Counted from the stretch's first letter, positions 40,444 to 48,934 are shown. The stretch: DNA of 64,000 nucleotides from Micromonospora echinofusca (GCF_900091445.1 NZ_LT607733.1:1629501-1693500); one strand, 5' to 3'. Translations and numbers: made by a program. Notes: a model not told the origin generated them from the letters alone.

Positions 40444-41070
40444 TCAGTCGGCGGTGACCGCCGCCCGCAACTCCCCGAACGCGGCGCCGAGCGTCTCCGG
40501 GGTGAAGTGCGCGTTCAGCCCGCTGGGGTTGGGCAGCACCCACAGTCGGGCGCCCGCCAGCGGCTCCGGCTGCGGCCCGAAGGCGGCCTTCGGTCGGGCG
40601 AACCCGATCCGGTACGCGGTCACCCCCACCACGGCCACCCATCGGGGCCGGTACCGCGCGACCTTGGCGGTGAGGATCTGCGCCCCCTCGAGAAGTTCGG
40701 CCGGGGTCAGCTCGTCGGCGCGGGCGCTGGCCCGCGCGACCATGTTGCTGATGCCGAGGCCGTAGCCCGGCAGCTCGTCCTGCTCGCTGGGGTGCAGCAG
40801 CCGGGGCGTGAACCCGCCCCGGTGCAGCGCCGGCCAGAACCGGTTGCCCGGGCGGGCGAAGTGCCATCCGGTCGCCGCCGACCACAGGCCCGGGTTGATC
40901 CCGACGAAGAGCACGTCCAGGCCGGGGGCGATGACGTCGGGGATGGTGCGCTGCGCCGCCGCGGCGAGTTCCTCCCGCGTCGGCCGCGGATGCCGTGCGG
41001 CCGCGTCCATCGCCACCGCCCGCCGCCGGGCGGGGGAGCCGGGGGCCGACCCGCCGGCGGGCGGGGCCAT
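40444..41070 (-). CDS. mug: G/U mismatch-specific DNA glycosylase
   Basis: This 208-residue uracil-DNA-glycosylase-fold enzyme of the Mug/TDG group removes uracil or thymine mispaired with G. The catalytic motif is VLFVGINPGLWSAATGWHFA (about residue 52 on), with Asn in GINPG. PNPSGLNAHF forms the second active-site motif. The ATG overlaps the stop of the SDR gene by one base (TGATG). A later in-frame ATG (MDAAARHPRP) is also possible. Confidence 0.88.
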   Translation of the reverse strand: MAPPAGGSAPGSPARRRAVAMDAAARHPRPTREELAAAAQRTIPDVIAPGLDVLFVGINPGLWSAATGWHFARPGNRFWPALHRGGFTPRLLHPSEQDELPGYGLGISNMVARASARADELTPAELLEGAQILTAKVARYRPRWVAVVGVTAYRIGFARPKAAFGPQPEPLAGARLWVLPNPSGLNAHFTPETLGAAFGELRAAVTAD

Positions 41071-41837
41071 CACAGGCTCCGCAGTACGCCGCCGTCGACC
41101 GGCACGGTGACCCCGCTCAGGTAGCTCGCGGCGGGGGAGAGCACGAACGCGGCCACCCGGCCGAACTCGGCGGGGGCGCCGATGCGGCGCAACGGGATGG
41201 CGGCCTCGGCCTCCGCGCGTGCCCGCTCGGGGTCGCCGGTGGCCGCGAAGAGCTCCACGTTGCGGTCGGTCATGATCCGCCCCGGCAACAGCCCGACCAC
41301 CCGTACGCCCCGGGGGCCGTACTCGTCGGCGACGTCCTTGGCCATGCCCGCCAGGCCGGGCCGTAGGCCGTTGGAGATGCCCAGGCCGGGCACCGGCCCG
41401 CGTGCCGAGGTCGACAGGACCAGCCCGACCGCCCCGCCCGCGTCCCCGGCCAGGTTCTCGGCGACGGTACGGACCATGCGGACGGTGCCGAGGAAGACCG
41501 TCTCGAAGGAGTGGCGCCACTGCTCGTCGGTGACCGAGGCGGCGCTGCCGGGCGGCGGCCCGCCGACCGAGACCAGCGCCCCGTCCAGCCGTCCGAAGTG
41601 CTCCCGGGCCGCCGCGACGAGGCGCTGCGGCGTCTGCGCGTCGGCCAGGTCGGCGGTCAGCCCGATCGCCCGCTCCGGCCCGCCGAGGCGCTGCGCGGCG
41701 GCGGCCACCGCGTCGGCGTCGCGGGCGGAGAGCACGACGCGGGCGCCGTCGGCGACGAGGCACTCCGCGGTGGCGTAGCCCAGCCCCCGGGAGGCGCCGG
41801 TGAGTACGTACACCCGATCGGTCAGTCCGAGATCCAT
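41070..41837 (-). CDS. SDR-family protein lacking the usual YxxxK site
   Basis: This 255-residue short-chain dehydrogenase/reductase fold has the cofactor loop LTGASRGLGYATAE (near residue 12). The usual Tyr-x3-Lys is replaced by the segment GISNGLRPGLAGMAKD, with Ile and Arg in the corresponding positions. Some SDR subgroups carry such SN-type variants, so the reaction cannot be assigned. The end DGGVLRSL is normal. It is coupled to mug by a one-base overlap and lies 157 bases after the MNIO unit. Confidence 0.8.
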   Translation of the reverse strand: MDLGLTDRVYVLTGASRGLGYATAECLVADGARVVLSARDADAVAAAAQRLGGPERAIGLTADLADAQTPQRLVAAAREHFGRLDGALVSVGGPPPGSAASVTDEQWRHSFETVFLGTVRMVRTVAENLAGDAGGAVGLVLSTSARGPVPGLGISNGLRPGLAGMAKDVADEYGPRGVRVVGLLPGRIMTDRNVELFAATGDPERARAEAEAAIPLRRIGAPAEFGRVAAFVLSPAASYLSGVTVPVDGGVLRSL

Positions 41838-41994
41838 GCCGTCGATCCTGCCGCACCCGGCCGGATCCGCCAGCGGGGCCCTCGGACCGCCAGGGCCGGC
41901 GACCGGGGGCCGACGGTCCAGTAGCAGGGGACGGGCCGACGGCGGACGGTCCAGTGGCGCCGGTTCAGCGGCGCGACAGTTCAGCGGCAGCGGT

Positions 41995-42441
41995 TCAGCG
42001 GCGGGCGGGGCGCAGCAGGCGTACCCGACCGGCGAGCTGGACCGCGACGGCGCCGCCGGCGCGCCCCCACGCCGGCAGCCGACGCGGGCGCGGCGGCGCG
42101 TGCCCGTCGTAGCGGTGGGCGGCCTCGCGCGCGGCCAGTTCCTCCGCGCCCAGCGGCGGCAGCGCGCCCTGGTCACGCAGGTCACGGGCCAGGTCCCAGC
42201 CGTCGCGCAGCGAGCCCCCGGTCGGCCGCCCCGACGCCCAGCGGGCGAAGGTCGCCGACCACTGCGGACCGAGACCAGCGGCGAGCAACGGCCAGTGCCG
42301 GGACACCTCCCCGGCGCGTTTGCGCAGCAGCGCGGCTCCGGCGGCGGCGAGCGCCGCAGGGTCGAAACCCGCCGGCGCGGGGCCGCCGGCCACCAGCGCC
42401 GCCACCAGCGCCGCCTGCCGCTCGGCCAGGTCGCCGCTCAC
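41995..42441 (-). CDS. Putative partner protein of the MNIO enzyme
   Basis: This 148-residue helical protein has a GTG start that overlaps the MNIO stop by four bases. The stretch LRKRAGEVSRHWPLLAAGLG, followed by GSLRDGWDLARDLRDQG, recalls partner proteins found beside DUF692 enzymes (the DUF2063/HvfC type or the SCO6045-like C-terminal domain; from memory). In characterised systems such partners bind the substrate peptide and present it to the enzyme. The C-terminus is rich in Arg/Pro/Ala. The assignment rests mainly on position. Confidence 0.6.
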   Translation of the reverse strand: MSGDLAERQAALVAALVAGGPAPAGFDPAALAAAGAALLRKRAGEVSRHWPLLAAGLGPQWSATFARWASGRPTGGSLRDGWDLARDLRDQGALPPLGAEELAAREAAHRYDGHAPPRPRRLPAWGRAGGAVAVQLAGRVRLLRPARR

Positions 42442-43256
42442 GTCACCACCGGGAAGCCGGACGCGGCGGCCAGGGCGTCCAACTCGGCGCGCAGCACCGG
42501 GGCGGGCGGGTAGTGCCCGTCGCGTTCCAGCAGGAGCGCGGGCGGCCGGCGGCGGGCGCACAGCTCGCGCAGCAGGTCCAGCACCGGCGGCGGCACCGCA
42601 TCGGTGTGCGTGTCGTGGTAGTAGCCGCCGTGCTCGGCGCCGCCTGCGACGTGCACGTAGGAGACCCGGTCCAGCGGCAGCCGGTCGAGCAGCGCGGCCG
42701 GGTCGGTACCCCGGTTGCGGGCGTTGGCGTACACGTTGGCGACGTCGAGCAGCAGGAACGCGCCGGTGCGGTCCAGGATCTCGGTGAGGAAGTCGGCCTC
42801 GTCCAGCTCGTCGTCGGGCCAGTCGAACAGGGCCGCGATCGGTTCCAGCGCGATCGGCACCGGCAGCCCGGCCTGCGCCCGGGCGACGTTGGCGCAGACC
42901 GCGTCGACCGCCTCGCGGCTGCGGGGCAGCGGCAGCAGGTGGCCGGCCTCGACGCCGCCGGCCCGGACGAAGGCGATGTGCTCGCTGACCAGCGGCGCCC
43001 CGACCAGCTGCGCCACCGCGCCCAGGTGGGCGACGCGGGCCGGGTCGACCGGTTCCGCGCCGCCGAGGGACAGGCGCACGCCGTGCGGTACGACCGTCAC
43101 GCCGCGCTCGCGCAGCGCGGCCAGCCCCGCCGGCAGCGGTCCGGAGGCGGCGACGCCCTCCGCGACCACCTCCACGAAGCGCAGCCCGGGCAGGTCGGCG
43201 ACGAACCCGGCGATCTCCGGCCGCCAGCCGATGCCCACCCCGTGCGGGCCGGTCAT
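42438..43256 (-). CDS. DUF692 multinuclear iron oxidase (MNIO) family enzyme
   Basis: This 272-residue TIM-barrel enzyme has the iron-ligand pattern of MbnB/TglH-type MNIOs. Ligand motifs are PHGVRLSLGG, VSEHIAF, ALEPI, LLLDVANVYANARNRG, YVHVAGGAEH, YHDTHTDAVPP and LLERDGHYPP. Known members oxidise Cys residues of ribosomal peptides, for example to oxazolone-thioamide or by excising a carbon. The ATG overlaps the stop of the Cys-tail membrane protein (ATGA), and a partner gene follows. The substrate is probably that membrane protein's tail; this is inference. Confidence 0.9.
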   Translation of the reverse strand: MTGPHGVGIGWRPEIAGFVADLPGLRFVEVVAEGVAASGPLPAGLAALRERGVTVVPHGVRLSLGGAEPVDPARVAHLGAVAQLVGAPLVSEHIAFVRAGGVEAGHLLPLPRSREAVDAVCANVARAQAGLPVPIALEPIAALFDWPDDELDEADFLTEILDRTGAFLLLDVANVYANARNRGTDPAALLDRLPLDRVSYVHVAGGAEHGGYYHDTHTDAVPPPVLDLLRELCARRRPPALLLERDGHYPPAPVLRAELDALAAASGFPVVT

Positions 43257-44164
43257 CCGCCGCACCCGCCTCCGCCGCAGCCCCCGCCGCCTCCGCACGA
43301 GCTGCCCCCACTGCACGAGCTGCCCCCGCCGCACCCGCCGCCGCCGGAGGAGGAACCGGTGCCGCTGATGGCCTGGCGCTGGATCTCGGCCTGGCTGGCG
43401 AAGCCGGGGTCCATGGCATAGAGCGACGCGGTGCCGAACAACGCGACGCCCATCGCGGCGCCCGCCGCGCCGTACGTGGCGTAGGCCGGGCCCGAGGCGG
43501 GCGCGAGGTAGGTGTGCTGGCGCCGCAGGTCGCGCAGTGCCCGGGTGGCGGCGTGGGTGCGCCACGGCACCCGGTGCAGGAGGACGGCCACAACGATCAG
43601 CGGGATCTGGCTCAGCACGAGCCAGCCCACCGGACGGTCGTTGACCAGCCCGGCGACGATGCGCGCCACGCCGACCAGCAGCAGGGCGGTGAGCAGGAAC
43701 GCGCCCAGGCGCAGCGCGGACCGGCGGGCCGGTGCGAGCGCGAGCCCGCGCTGCTCCAGGCTGGCCCGCAGCTGATCGAGCGCCCGGACCACCCACTCGT
43801 CGCGGGCCAGCTGCCGGGTGGTGGCGTTGCGGCCGGCCGCGAAGTGGATCGCCTGGTCCAGCGGCGTGATCCCGGCCGGCAGGGGCCCGCCGGTGGTCAG
43901 CCGCCGGTCCGGTCGTACGCCGATGGCGCCGCTGCTGCGCAGCGCGCCGACGGAGGCCCAGATCGCCAGCTGCTGCCCGCCGTTGAGGTAGGCGACCTGC
44001 TGCGGGCCGAGCTGGCCGACGTGACCCACCGACGGGCCGGCGAGGACCGCGAGCCGGTGGACGAGCGTACCGACGACGATCACGACGGCCACGAGGAGAT
44101 AGACCCGGAGGAAGGTGGGGCCGGAGATGCCCCAGGTGTCACCAGGTGCGGCGGGGACGGTCAT
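43253..44164 (-). CDS. TIGR04222-type membrane protein with Gly/Cys-rich tail
   Basis: This 303-residue protein has a hydrophobic helix near residues 19-41, a soluble stretch with HFAAGRNATTRQLARDEWVV, a helix pair near 150-193 and a fourth near 232-255. The last 33 residues are a low-complexity tail of Gly, Ser and five Cys (GGGGCGGG, SSCSGGSSCGG, GGCGGGGCGG). GAAGGAG is placed six bases before the ATG. It is the first gene of a three-gene overlapping unit with a DUF692 enzyme. The tail resembles a core peptide for Cys modification, held at the membrane. No such product is known to me. Confidence 0.85.
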   Translation of the reverse strand: MTVPAAPGDTWGISGPTFLRVYLLVAVVIVVGTLVHRLAVLAGPSVGHVGQLGPQQVAYLNGGQQLAIWASVGALRSSGAIGVRPDRRLTTGGPLPAGITPLDQAIHFAAGRNATTRQLARDEWVVRALDQLRASLEQRGLALAPARRSALRLGAFLLTALLLVGVARIVAGLVNDRPVGWLVLSQIPLIVVAVLLHRVPWRTHAATRALRDLRRQHTYLAPASGPAYATYGAAGAAMGVALFGTASLYAMDPGFASQAEIQRQAISGTGSSSGGGGCGGGSSCSGGSSCGGGGGCGGGGCGG

Positions 44165-44278
44165 CTGCTGCTCCTTCGGGCGAGGGGGATCGCGGCCCAA
44201 TTGTGGAGCAGCCCCGCCAGGGCGTACCCACCGCGTGGGGCGAGTTACCGGACCGATACGCGTGGCAGGGGCGGACGG

Positions 44279-44851
44279 TCAGCGGCGGCGCACGGCCTCC
44301 TCGACCAGGTCGAGCACCGGGCCGAGGTCGCCGGCGGGGCGGCCCATCGCCAGGTGCAGCACCAGGCCGTCGTAGGCGAGTTCGAGGAACTGGGCCAGTA
44401 CGTCGATCGGCACGTCGTCGCGGAGCACGCCCGCCTCCCGCTGCCGGGCCAGCCGGTCGCGGGTCGCCTCGGCGACCGCCGCCGACCGCTGCGCCCACCG
44501 CTTGGCGAACGCCGGGTCGGTCCGCAGTCGCCGGGACACCTCCAGCTGGCTGCCCAGCCAGCCGGTGGTGTCGGGGGAGACGGCGCCGGCCAGCAGGTCC
44601 CGCATGACCTGGACCAGGCCGTTGCGGGCCACGGTCTCCACCATGGCCGCGGCGTCGTCCTCGGCGACGGCGAGGAAGAGCGAGTCCTTGTCGCGGAAGT
44701 GGTGGAAGATCGCGCCCCGGGACAGTCGGGTGGCCTCCTCCAGCCTGCGGACGGTGGCGCCCTCGTAGCCGTGCCGGGCGAAACACGCCCGCGCGGCGGC
44801 GAGGATCTCCTGCCGGCGCGCGTCGAGCTGGTCCTGACTTACTCTGGGCAC
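44279..44851 (-). CDS. acnR: AcnR-like TetR repressor of aconitase
   Basis: This 190-residue TetR-family regulator has the HTH GYEGATVRRLEEATRLSRGA and IFHHFRDKDSLFLAVAEDDA near the N-terminus. The ligand domain contains EVSRRLRTDPAFAKRW, AEATRDRLARQREAGVLRDD and LVEEAVRRR. These match, from memory, Corynebacterium AcnR, which represses acn and binds citrate-type ligands. The GTG at 44851 was chosen although no ribosome site is seen; CACGAT at 44858-44863 with TTTGCA 18 bases upstream could give a leaderless mRNA. A palindrome upstream also occurs before acnA. Confidence 0.85.
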   Translation of the reverse strand: MPRVSQDQLDARRQEILAAARACFARHGYEGATVRRLEEATRLSRGAIFHHFRDKDSLFLAVAEDDAAAMVETVARNGLVQVMRDLLAGAVSPDTTGWLGSQLEVSRRLRTDPAFAKRWAQRSAAVAEATRDRLARQREAGVLRDDVPIDVLAQFLELAYDGLVLHLAMGRPAGDLGPVLDLVEEAVRRR

Positions 44852-44884
44852 GGGTCGATCGTGACAGCTCACCCTCCGTTGTGC

Positions 44885-44902
44885 AAACCGTACGTACGGC
44901 TT
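44885..44902. promoter_or_regulatory. Candidate AcnR operator at acnR
   Basis: AAACCGTACGTACGGCTT contains the perfect palindrome CCGTACGTACGG. It lies 34 bases before the acnR start, overlapping the proposed -35 box. A 16-of-18 match lies upstream of acnA (61898-61915). This fits autoregulation plus acnA control by AcnR. Confidence 0.6.
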
Positions 44903-44944
44903 GGTTTGGTCGCGCGCATGATCATCCGTAGGGCACGCGCCGGT

Positions 44945-44950
44945 TAGGAT
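44945..44950 (+). promoter_or_regulatory. Leaderless -10 box of the nitrilase-family gene
   Basis: TAGGAT ends six bases before the GTG at 44957, with no ribosome site. Confidence 0.45.
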
Positions 44951-44956
44951 CGCCCC

Positions 44957-45826
44957 GTGATGCCACTCCCCACCGCCGTCGCGGTCCCCGCCGCGCCGCT
45001 GACCGTCGCGGCCGTGCAGGCCGAGCCCGTACCCGGCGACGTGGCCGGCAACGCGGCGAGCGCCGCCCGGCTGGTCCGCCGCGCCACGGAGCGCGGCGCC
45101 CGGGTGACCGTGCTGCCGGAGCTCTTCCTGCCCGCGTACCACCTGCCGACGCTGGCGGCCGATCCCGCCGGCACCGACGTCGCGGCCGACGCGGCGGCCA
45201 CGGTCGACGACGCGCGGCTGGACCCGCTGCGCGAGGCGGCCCGCGACGGCGGCGCGGCCGTGGTGGTCGGCGCCGCCGTGCGGCACCCGGACGGTCGGCG
45301 GACGATCTCCGCCCTGCTGGTCGACGGGGCCGGCGACGTCCGCGTCGGGTACGACAAGCAGCAACTGTGGAGCGGCGAGCGGGAGCTGTTCGTCGCCGGT
45401 GACCGGGGCGCGACCCTGCTCGTCGACGACTGGCGGCTCGGGCTCGGCATCTGCTACGACGGCTGCTTCCCCGAGCACGGCCGGGCCGCCGCTGCCGACG
45501 GCGCGCACGGCTACCTCTGCCCGAGCGGCTACCTGGCCGGCTCCGAGCACCGCCGCGACCTCTACTACGCCGCCCGCGCGCTGGACAACACGATGTACGT
45601 GGTGTTCGCCAACCTCGTCGGCGGCGCCGACCCGTGGCGGTTCAACGGTGGCGCCGCCGTCTACGACCCGGAGGGCCGCCCGTTGGCCCGGGGCGCGGAC
45701 ACCGGCGAGGCCGTGCTGGTCGTCGCGCTCGCCCCGGAGGCCCTCGCGGCGACCCGGGCCGCCCACTGCATGCTGCTCGACCGCCTGCCCGACCAGGGCG
45801 GGGCCCGCGCGGCCCTGCCGGCCTGA
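44957..45826 (+). CDS. Carbon-nitrogen hydrolase (nitrilase superfamily)
   Basis: This 289-residue amidase-type enzyme has the catalytic triad visible: Glu in LPELFLPAY (near residue 56), Lys in GYDKQQLW (near 137) and Cys in GICYDGCFPEHG (near 168). The family hydrolyses amides, carbamoyl compounds or nitriles. The substrate cannot be read from sequence. The GTG is probably leaderless; an ATG one codon later is possible. It is divergent from acnR across a 105-base interval containing the AcnR operator, so AcnR might also affect it. Confidence 0.87.
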   Translation: MMPLPTAVAVPAAPLTVAAVQAEPVPGDVAGNAASAARLVRRATERGARVTVLPELFLPAYHLPTLAADPAGTDVAADAAATVDDARLDPLREAARDGGAAVVVGAAVRHPDGRRTISALLVDGAGDVRVGYDKQQLWSGERELFVAGDRGATLLVDDWRLGLGICYDGCFPEHGRAAAADGAHGYLCPSGYLAGSEHRRDLYYAARALDNTMYVVFANLVGGADPWRFNGGAAVYDPEGRPLARGADTGEAVLVVALAPEALAATRAAHCMLLDRLPDQGGARAALPA

Positions 45827-45876
45827 CGGGTCGCCGGAAGCCGGCTCGGCACTGTCGGCGGGCGGTGGCGGTCCCG

Positions 45877-45882
45877 TAGGGT
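45877..45882 (+). promoter_or_regulatory. Leaderless -10 box of the HAD gene
   Basis: TAGGGT ends six bases before the GTG at 45889. Confidence 0.4.
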
Positions 45883-45888
45883 GCCCGA

Positions 45889-46533
45889 GTGCCGCTGCTC
45901 CTGCTGGACCTGGACAACACGCTGCTCGACCGGGCCGGTCCGTTCCGCGCCTGGGGGGAGCGTTTCCTGGCCGGTGTCGGCGCGCCGCCGGCCGACATCG
46001 ACTGGCTGCTGTCCATCGACGCCGACGGGCTGACCGACCGGTGGGACGTGGCCGACGCCGTACGGGACCGCTACCGGCTGCGGATCCCGTCCATCGACCT
46101 GGTCGAGGAGCTGCACGACTGCGTGGTGGCCGATGTCCGGCTCGATCCGCTGGTGGCCTGCGCGCTGCGGATCGCCGACGAGGCGGGATGGACGCCCGTG
46201 GTGGTCAGCAACGGCGCGGTACGGCAGCAGGAGGCCGTCATCCGGCGTACCGGACTGGACCGCTTCGTCGCCGACTGGGTCATCTCCGAGGAGGTCGGCG
46301 TCAGCAAGCCCAACCCGAGGATCTTCGCGCTGGCCGCCCGGCGGGTGCGGCTGCCGTTACGCGGCGCCTGGGTGGTCGGCGACGGCCCGGAGGTGGACAT
46401 CGGGGGCGCCGCCGCCGTGGGGCTGCCCAGCGTCTGGCTGCACCGGGGGCGGAGCTGGGTCGACAGCCGGTTCGCCCCCACCCGCACCGCCGACGGCGTG
46501 ATCGCCGCCGTCGCGGCGGTGCTCGCCGCCTGA
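45889..46533 (+). CDS. HAD-superfamily hydrolase
   Basis: This 214-residue HAD phosphatase has motif I LLDLDNTLLDR at the very N-terminus. Motif II is VVSNG, motif III is GVSKPNPRIF with the Lys, and motif IV is VVGDGPEVDIGGA. It probably dephosphorylates a small metabolite. The cap is helical (type C1). No pathway context is visible. The mRNA is probably leaderless. Confidence 0.85.
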   Translation: MPLLLLDLDNTLLDRAGPFRAWGERFLAGVGAPPADIDWLLSIDADGLTDRWDVADAVRDRYRLRIPSIDLVEELHDCVVADVRLDPLVACALRIADEAGWTPVVVSNGAVRQQEAVIRRTGLDRFVADWVISEEVGVSKPNPRIFALAARRVRLPLRGAWVVGDGPEVDIGGAAAVGLPSVWLHRGRSWVDSRFAPTRTADGVIAAVAAVLAA

Positions 46534-46706
46534 CGGGCGGCACGCCGGGAGTAAATCGGTTGACCCGGGTGGCGCTGGCCCGTGAGCATGGTCGGCGCAT
46601 CGTGCAACCGGGCGCGCCCGGTCGAGGAGAGGGGGTCGGTCATGGCCGTCTTCGCAGGTCACTTCCACCTGCCCCCATCAGCCTCGAGCAAGGGAACACC
46701 ACCGCA

Positions 46707-47642
46707 GTGCGCGATCACGACCTTCCGGCGCGCGAGCGCCGTACCCGCGGCAAGCGCCGCTTCGACGACGACGAGCAGCTCTTCCTGAAGCGGGGCCGGG
46801 CCGCCGGTCCCGCCCCCACCGACCCGGACGCCGAGCCGGACCCCGAGACGGGGGACAGCTGGTCCTCCTGGGACGACGCCGTGCAGGGCCCGCAGCCCCA
46901 CCCCGACTGGCTGGTTACCGAGCTGGCCGCCAGGGACACCGAGCTGGGGGTGCTAAAGACGGGCAAGGAGGCGGACGTCCACCTGGTCCGCCGGGCGGTC
47001 CCTGACACCGACCGGTCCTGCCTGCTGGCCGTCAAACGCTACCGGGACCCCCAGCACCGGCTCTTCCACCGCGACGCCGGCTACCTGGAGGGGCGCCGGG
47101 TCCGCCGGTCCCGGGAGAACCGCGCGATGGCCGGGCGCACCGCCTTCGGCCGGCAGATGATCGCCGGGCAGTGGGCGGCGGCGGAGTTCGCCGCGCTGGC
47201 CCGGCTCTGGGAGGTTGGCAGCCGGTACGGGACGATCTCCGTCCCCTATCCGGTGCAGGTGCGCGGCACCGAGCTGATGCTGGAGTTCCTCGGCGACCAC
47301 GACGAGGGGCTGGCCGCGCCCCGGTTGGCCCAGCTGCGGCCGGAGGCGGGGGAGCTGCGCGAGCTGTGGGGTCAGCTCGTCGACGCCCTCGTGGTGCTCG
47401 CCCGCGCCGGCCTCGCGCACGGCGACCTGTCGCCGTACAACCTGCTGGTGCACGCGGGGCGGCTGGTGCTGATCGACCTGCCGCAGGTGGTCGACGTGGT
47501 GGCCAACCCGCAGGGGCCGGAGTTCCTGGCCCGCGACGTCCGGGTGGTCGCCACCTGGTTCGCGGCCCGCGGCCTGCCGGCGGCGGACGCCGATCCGGCC
47601 GCGCTGACCGCGTTGCTGCTGCGGGAGGCGGGGATCCGCTGA
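46707..47642 (+). CDS. RIO1-family serine/threonine kinase
   Basis: This 311-residue RIO-type atypical kinase has the nucleotide loop GVLKTGKEADVHLV (near residue 82) and the catalytic Lys in LLAVKRYRDP. The catalytic loop is LAHGDLSPYNLLVH (near residue 234), and the metal Asp lies in LVLIDLPQVVD. The N-terminal 60 residues are basic, then acidic, and probably disordered. The GTG at 46707 was selected by frame and composition; the AAGGGA site is 12 bases upstream, so the start is uncertain. Bacterial targets of RIO kinases are unknown. Confidence 0.83.
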   Translation: MRDHDLPARERRTRGKRRFDDDEQLFLKRGRAAGPAPTDPDAEPDPETGDSWSSWDDAVQGPQPHPDWLVTELAARDTELGVLKTGKEADVHLVRRAVPDTDRSCLLAVKRYRDPQHRLFHRDAGYLEGRRVRRSRENRAMAGRTAFGRQMIAGQWAAAEFAALARLWEVGSRYGTISVPYPVQVRGTELMLEFLGDHDEGLAAPRLAQLRPEAGELRELWGQLVDALVVLARAGLAHGDLSPYNLLVHAGRLVLIDLPQVVDVVANPQGPEFLARDVRVVATWFAARGLPAADADPAALTALLLREAGIR

Positions 47643-47649
47643 CCGTGAC

Positions 47650-47685
47650 GTCCCGGGCGGCCGACACGTGCCGGCCGCCCGGGAC
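47650..47685. terminator. Terminator between RIO kinase and DUF2630 genes
   Basis: A perfect 13-base inverted repeat (GTCCCGGGCGGCC) with a ten-base loop lies between two convergent genes. Confidence 0.65.
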
Positions 47686-47689
47686 CGGG

Positions 47690-47938
47690 TCACTGGAGGT
47701 AGCGCTCGACCGCCGGCTTGGGGCGCAGGCCCTGGGCGTCGGGGTCGCCGTGGGTCTGCCGGGCGGCCCGCCGTCGCCGCAGCAGGTCCCAGCACTGGTC
47801 GAGGGACTCCTCCAGCTCGCGCAGCCGGGTGCGGGCGTCGTCGTCCGTGCCCGACTCGCCGGCCTGCGCGTCGGCGCGCAAGCGGTGCTCCTCGTCGACC
47901 AGCTCGGTGATGCGGTTCAGGATGGTCTTGTCGTCCAT
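47690..47938 (-). CDS. DUF2630 family small protein
   Basis: This 82-residue actinobacterial protein has a coiled-coil-like centre (ILNRITELVDEEHRLRADA and RLRELEESLDQCWDLLRRRR) and the family tail GLRPKPAVERYLQ. The ATG at 47938 gives the family N-terminus MDDKTILNRI. The function of DUF2630 is unknown. It is convergent with the RIO kinase gene. Confidence 0.8.
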   Translation of the reverse strand: MDDKTILNRITELVDEEHRLRADAQAGESGTDDDARTRLRELEESLDQCWDLLRRRRAARQTHGDPDAQGLRPKPAVERYLQ

Positions 47939-48002
47939 GCCCTGAGCCTGGCACAGGCCGTGCGGGCGCGCCCGGGTTCCACCGCCGTGCCCGCTTCTGC
48001 GG

Positions 48003-48008
48003 TAGGTT
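48003..48008 (+). promoter_or_regulatory. Leaderless -10 box of the GNAT gene
   Basis: TAGGTT ends eight bases before the ATG at 48017. No ribosome site is present. Confidence 0.35.
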
Positions 48009-48016
48009 GCCCAGCC

Positions 48017-48934
48017 ATGGTCCCCACCGTCCGGGCCGCCGGCCCCTCCGACGCGGCAGGGGTCGTCGCCCTGCTCCGCGCCGCCCGCCCCCATCTGGTT
48101 GTCACGCCGCAGGTGCTCGCCTGGCAGGCGACCGGCAAGCCGGCGGAGCGCTTCGGGATGCTCGTCGCCGAGGCGGGCGGCGGGATCGCTGGCGTCGCCC
48201 GTACGGGGCTGCTGCACGAGAGCGCGGAGCCGGGGCTCGGCTTCGTCAACCTGGTCGTGCACCGCGAGGGGTGGCGGCGGGGCGTCGGCTCGGCCCTGCT
48301 CGCTGCCGCCGAGGAGCGCCTCGTCGGGCTCGGCGTGCGCCTGGCGTACGCCCGGGTCGTCGACGAGCCGGCGTCGCTCGCCTTCGCGGAGCGGCGCGGC
48401 TACCGGGGCGGCCGGCGCAACGTGATCCTGGGGCTGGACCTGGCGACGGCGGTGCTGCCGCCCGCGCCCGCCCCGCCGGCCGGGGTGCGGCTGGTCACGG
48501 CGGCGGACCTGCCCGACCCGCGCCCGCTGTACGAGGCGGACCTGGCCGCCGCCGTCGACGAGCCGGGCGACGTCGGGATGGACGAGATCAGCTTCGGCGA
48601 CTGGCGGGCCGCGTACTGGGACCGGCCGGACCTGGACCGGGCGCTCAGCATGGTGGCGTCGGCCGACGGGGTGGTGGTGGCGTTCACCGTCGCGCTGACC
48701 GACGGACGCGACCGCTACCTGTCGGGCATGACGGGCACCCGGGCGGGGTGGCGGGGTCGGGGCCTCGCCCGGCTGGTCAAGCACGCGTCGCTGCGGGCGG
48801 CCCGGTCGGCGGGCCTACGGTGGGCGTACACCCTCAACGACGCCGGCAACGACGCGATGCGGGCGGTGAACGCCTGGTGCGGATACCGCCCGGTGGCCGC
48901 AGAGTGGCGCCACCTGCGCACCCTCCACGAGTGA
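48017..48934 (+). CDS. Tandem GNAT acetyltransferase
   Basis: This 305-residue protein has two GNAT domains. The first covers about residues 5-140, with the acetyl-CoA loop REGWRRGVGSALLAAAEE. The second covers about 155-300, with GTRAGWRGRGLARLVKHASL. Two-domain GNATs include mycothiol synthase-like enzymes, but no diagnostic feature supports that here. The substrate is unknown. It precedes the diterpenoid operon by 169 bases. Confidence 0.83.
   Translation: MVPTVRAAGPSDAAGVVALLRAARPHLVVTPQVLAWQATGKPAERFGMLVAEAGGGIAGVARTGLLHESAEPGLGFVNLVVHREGWRRGVGSALLAAAEERLVGLGVRLAYARVVDEPASLAFAERRGYRGGRRNVILGLDLATAVLPPAPAPPAGVRLVTAADLPDPRPLYEADLAAAVDEPGDVGMDEISFGDWRAAYWDRPDLDRALSMVASADGVVVAFTVALTDGRDRYLSGMTGTRAGWRGRGLARLVKHASLRAARSAGLRWAYTLNDAGNDAMRAVNAWCGYRPVAAEWRHLRTLHE

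Noticed and set aside
48017..48934. Mycothiol synthase (MshD)
   Set aside because: It has two GNAT domains of the right total length, but I see no diagnostic MshD motif, so only the family call is kept.
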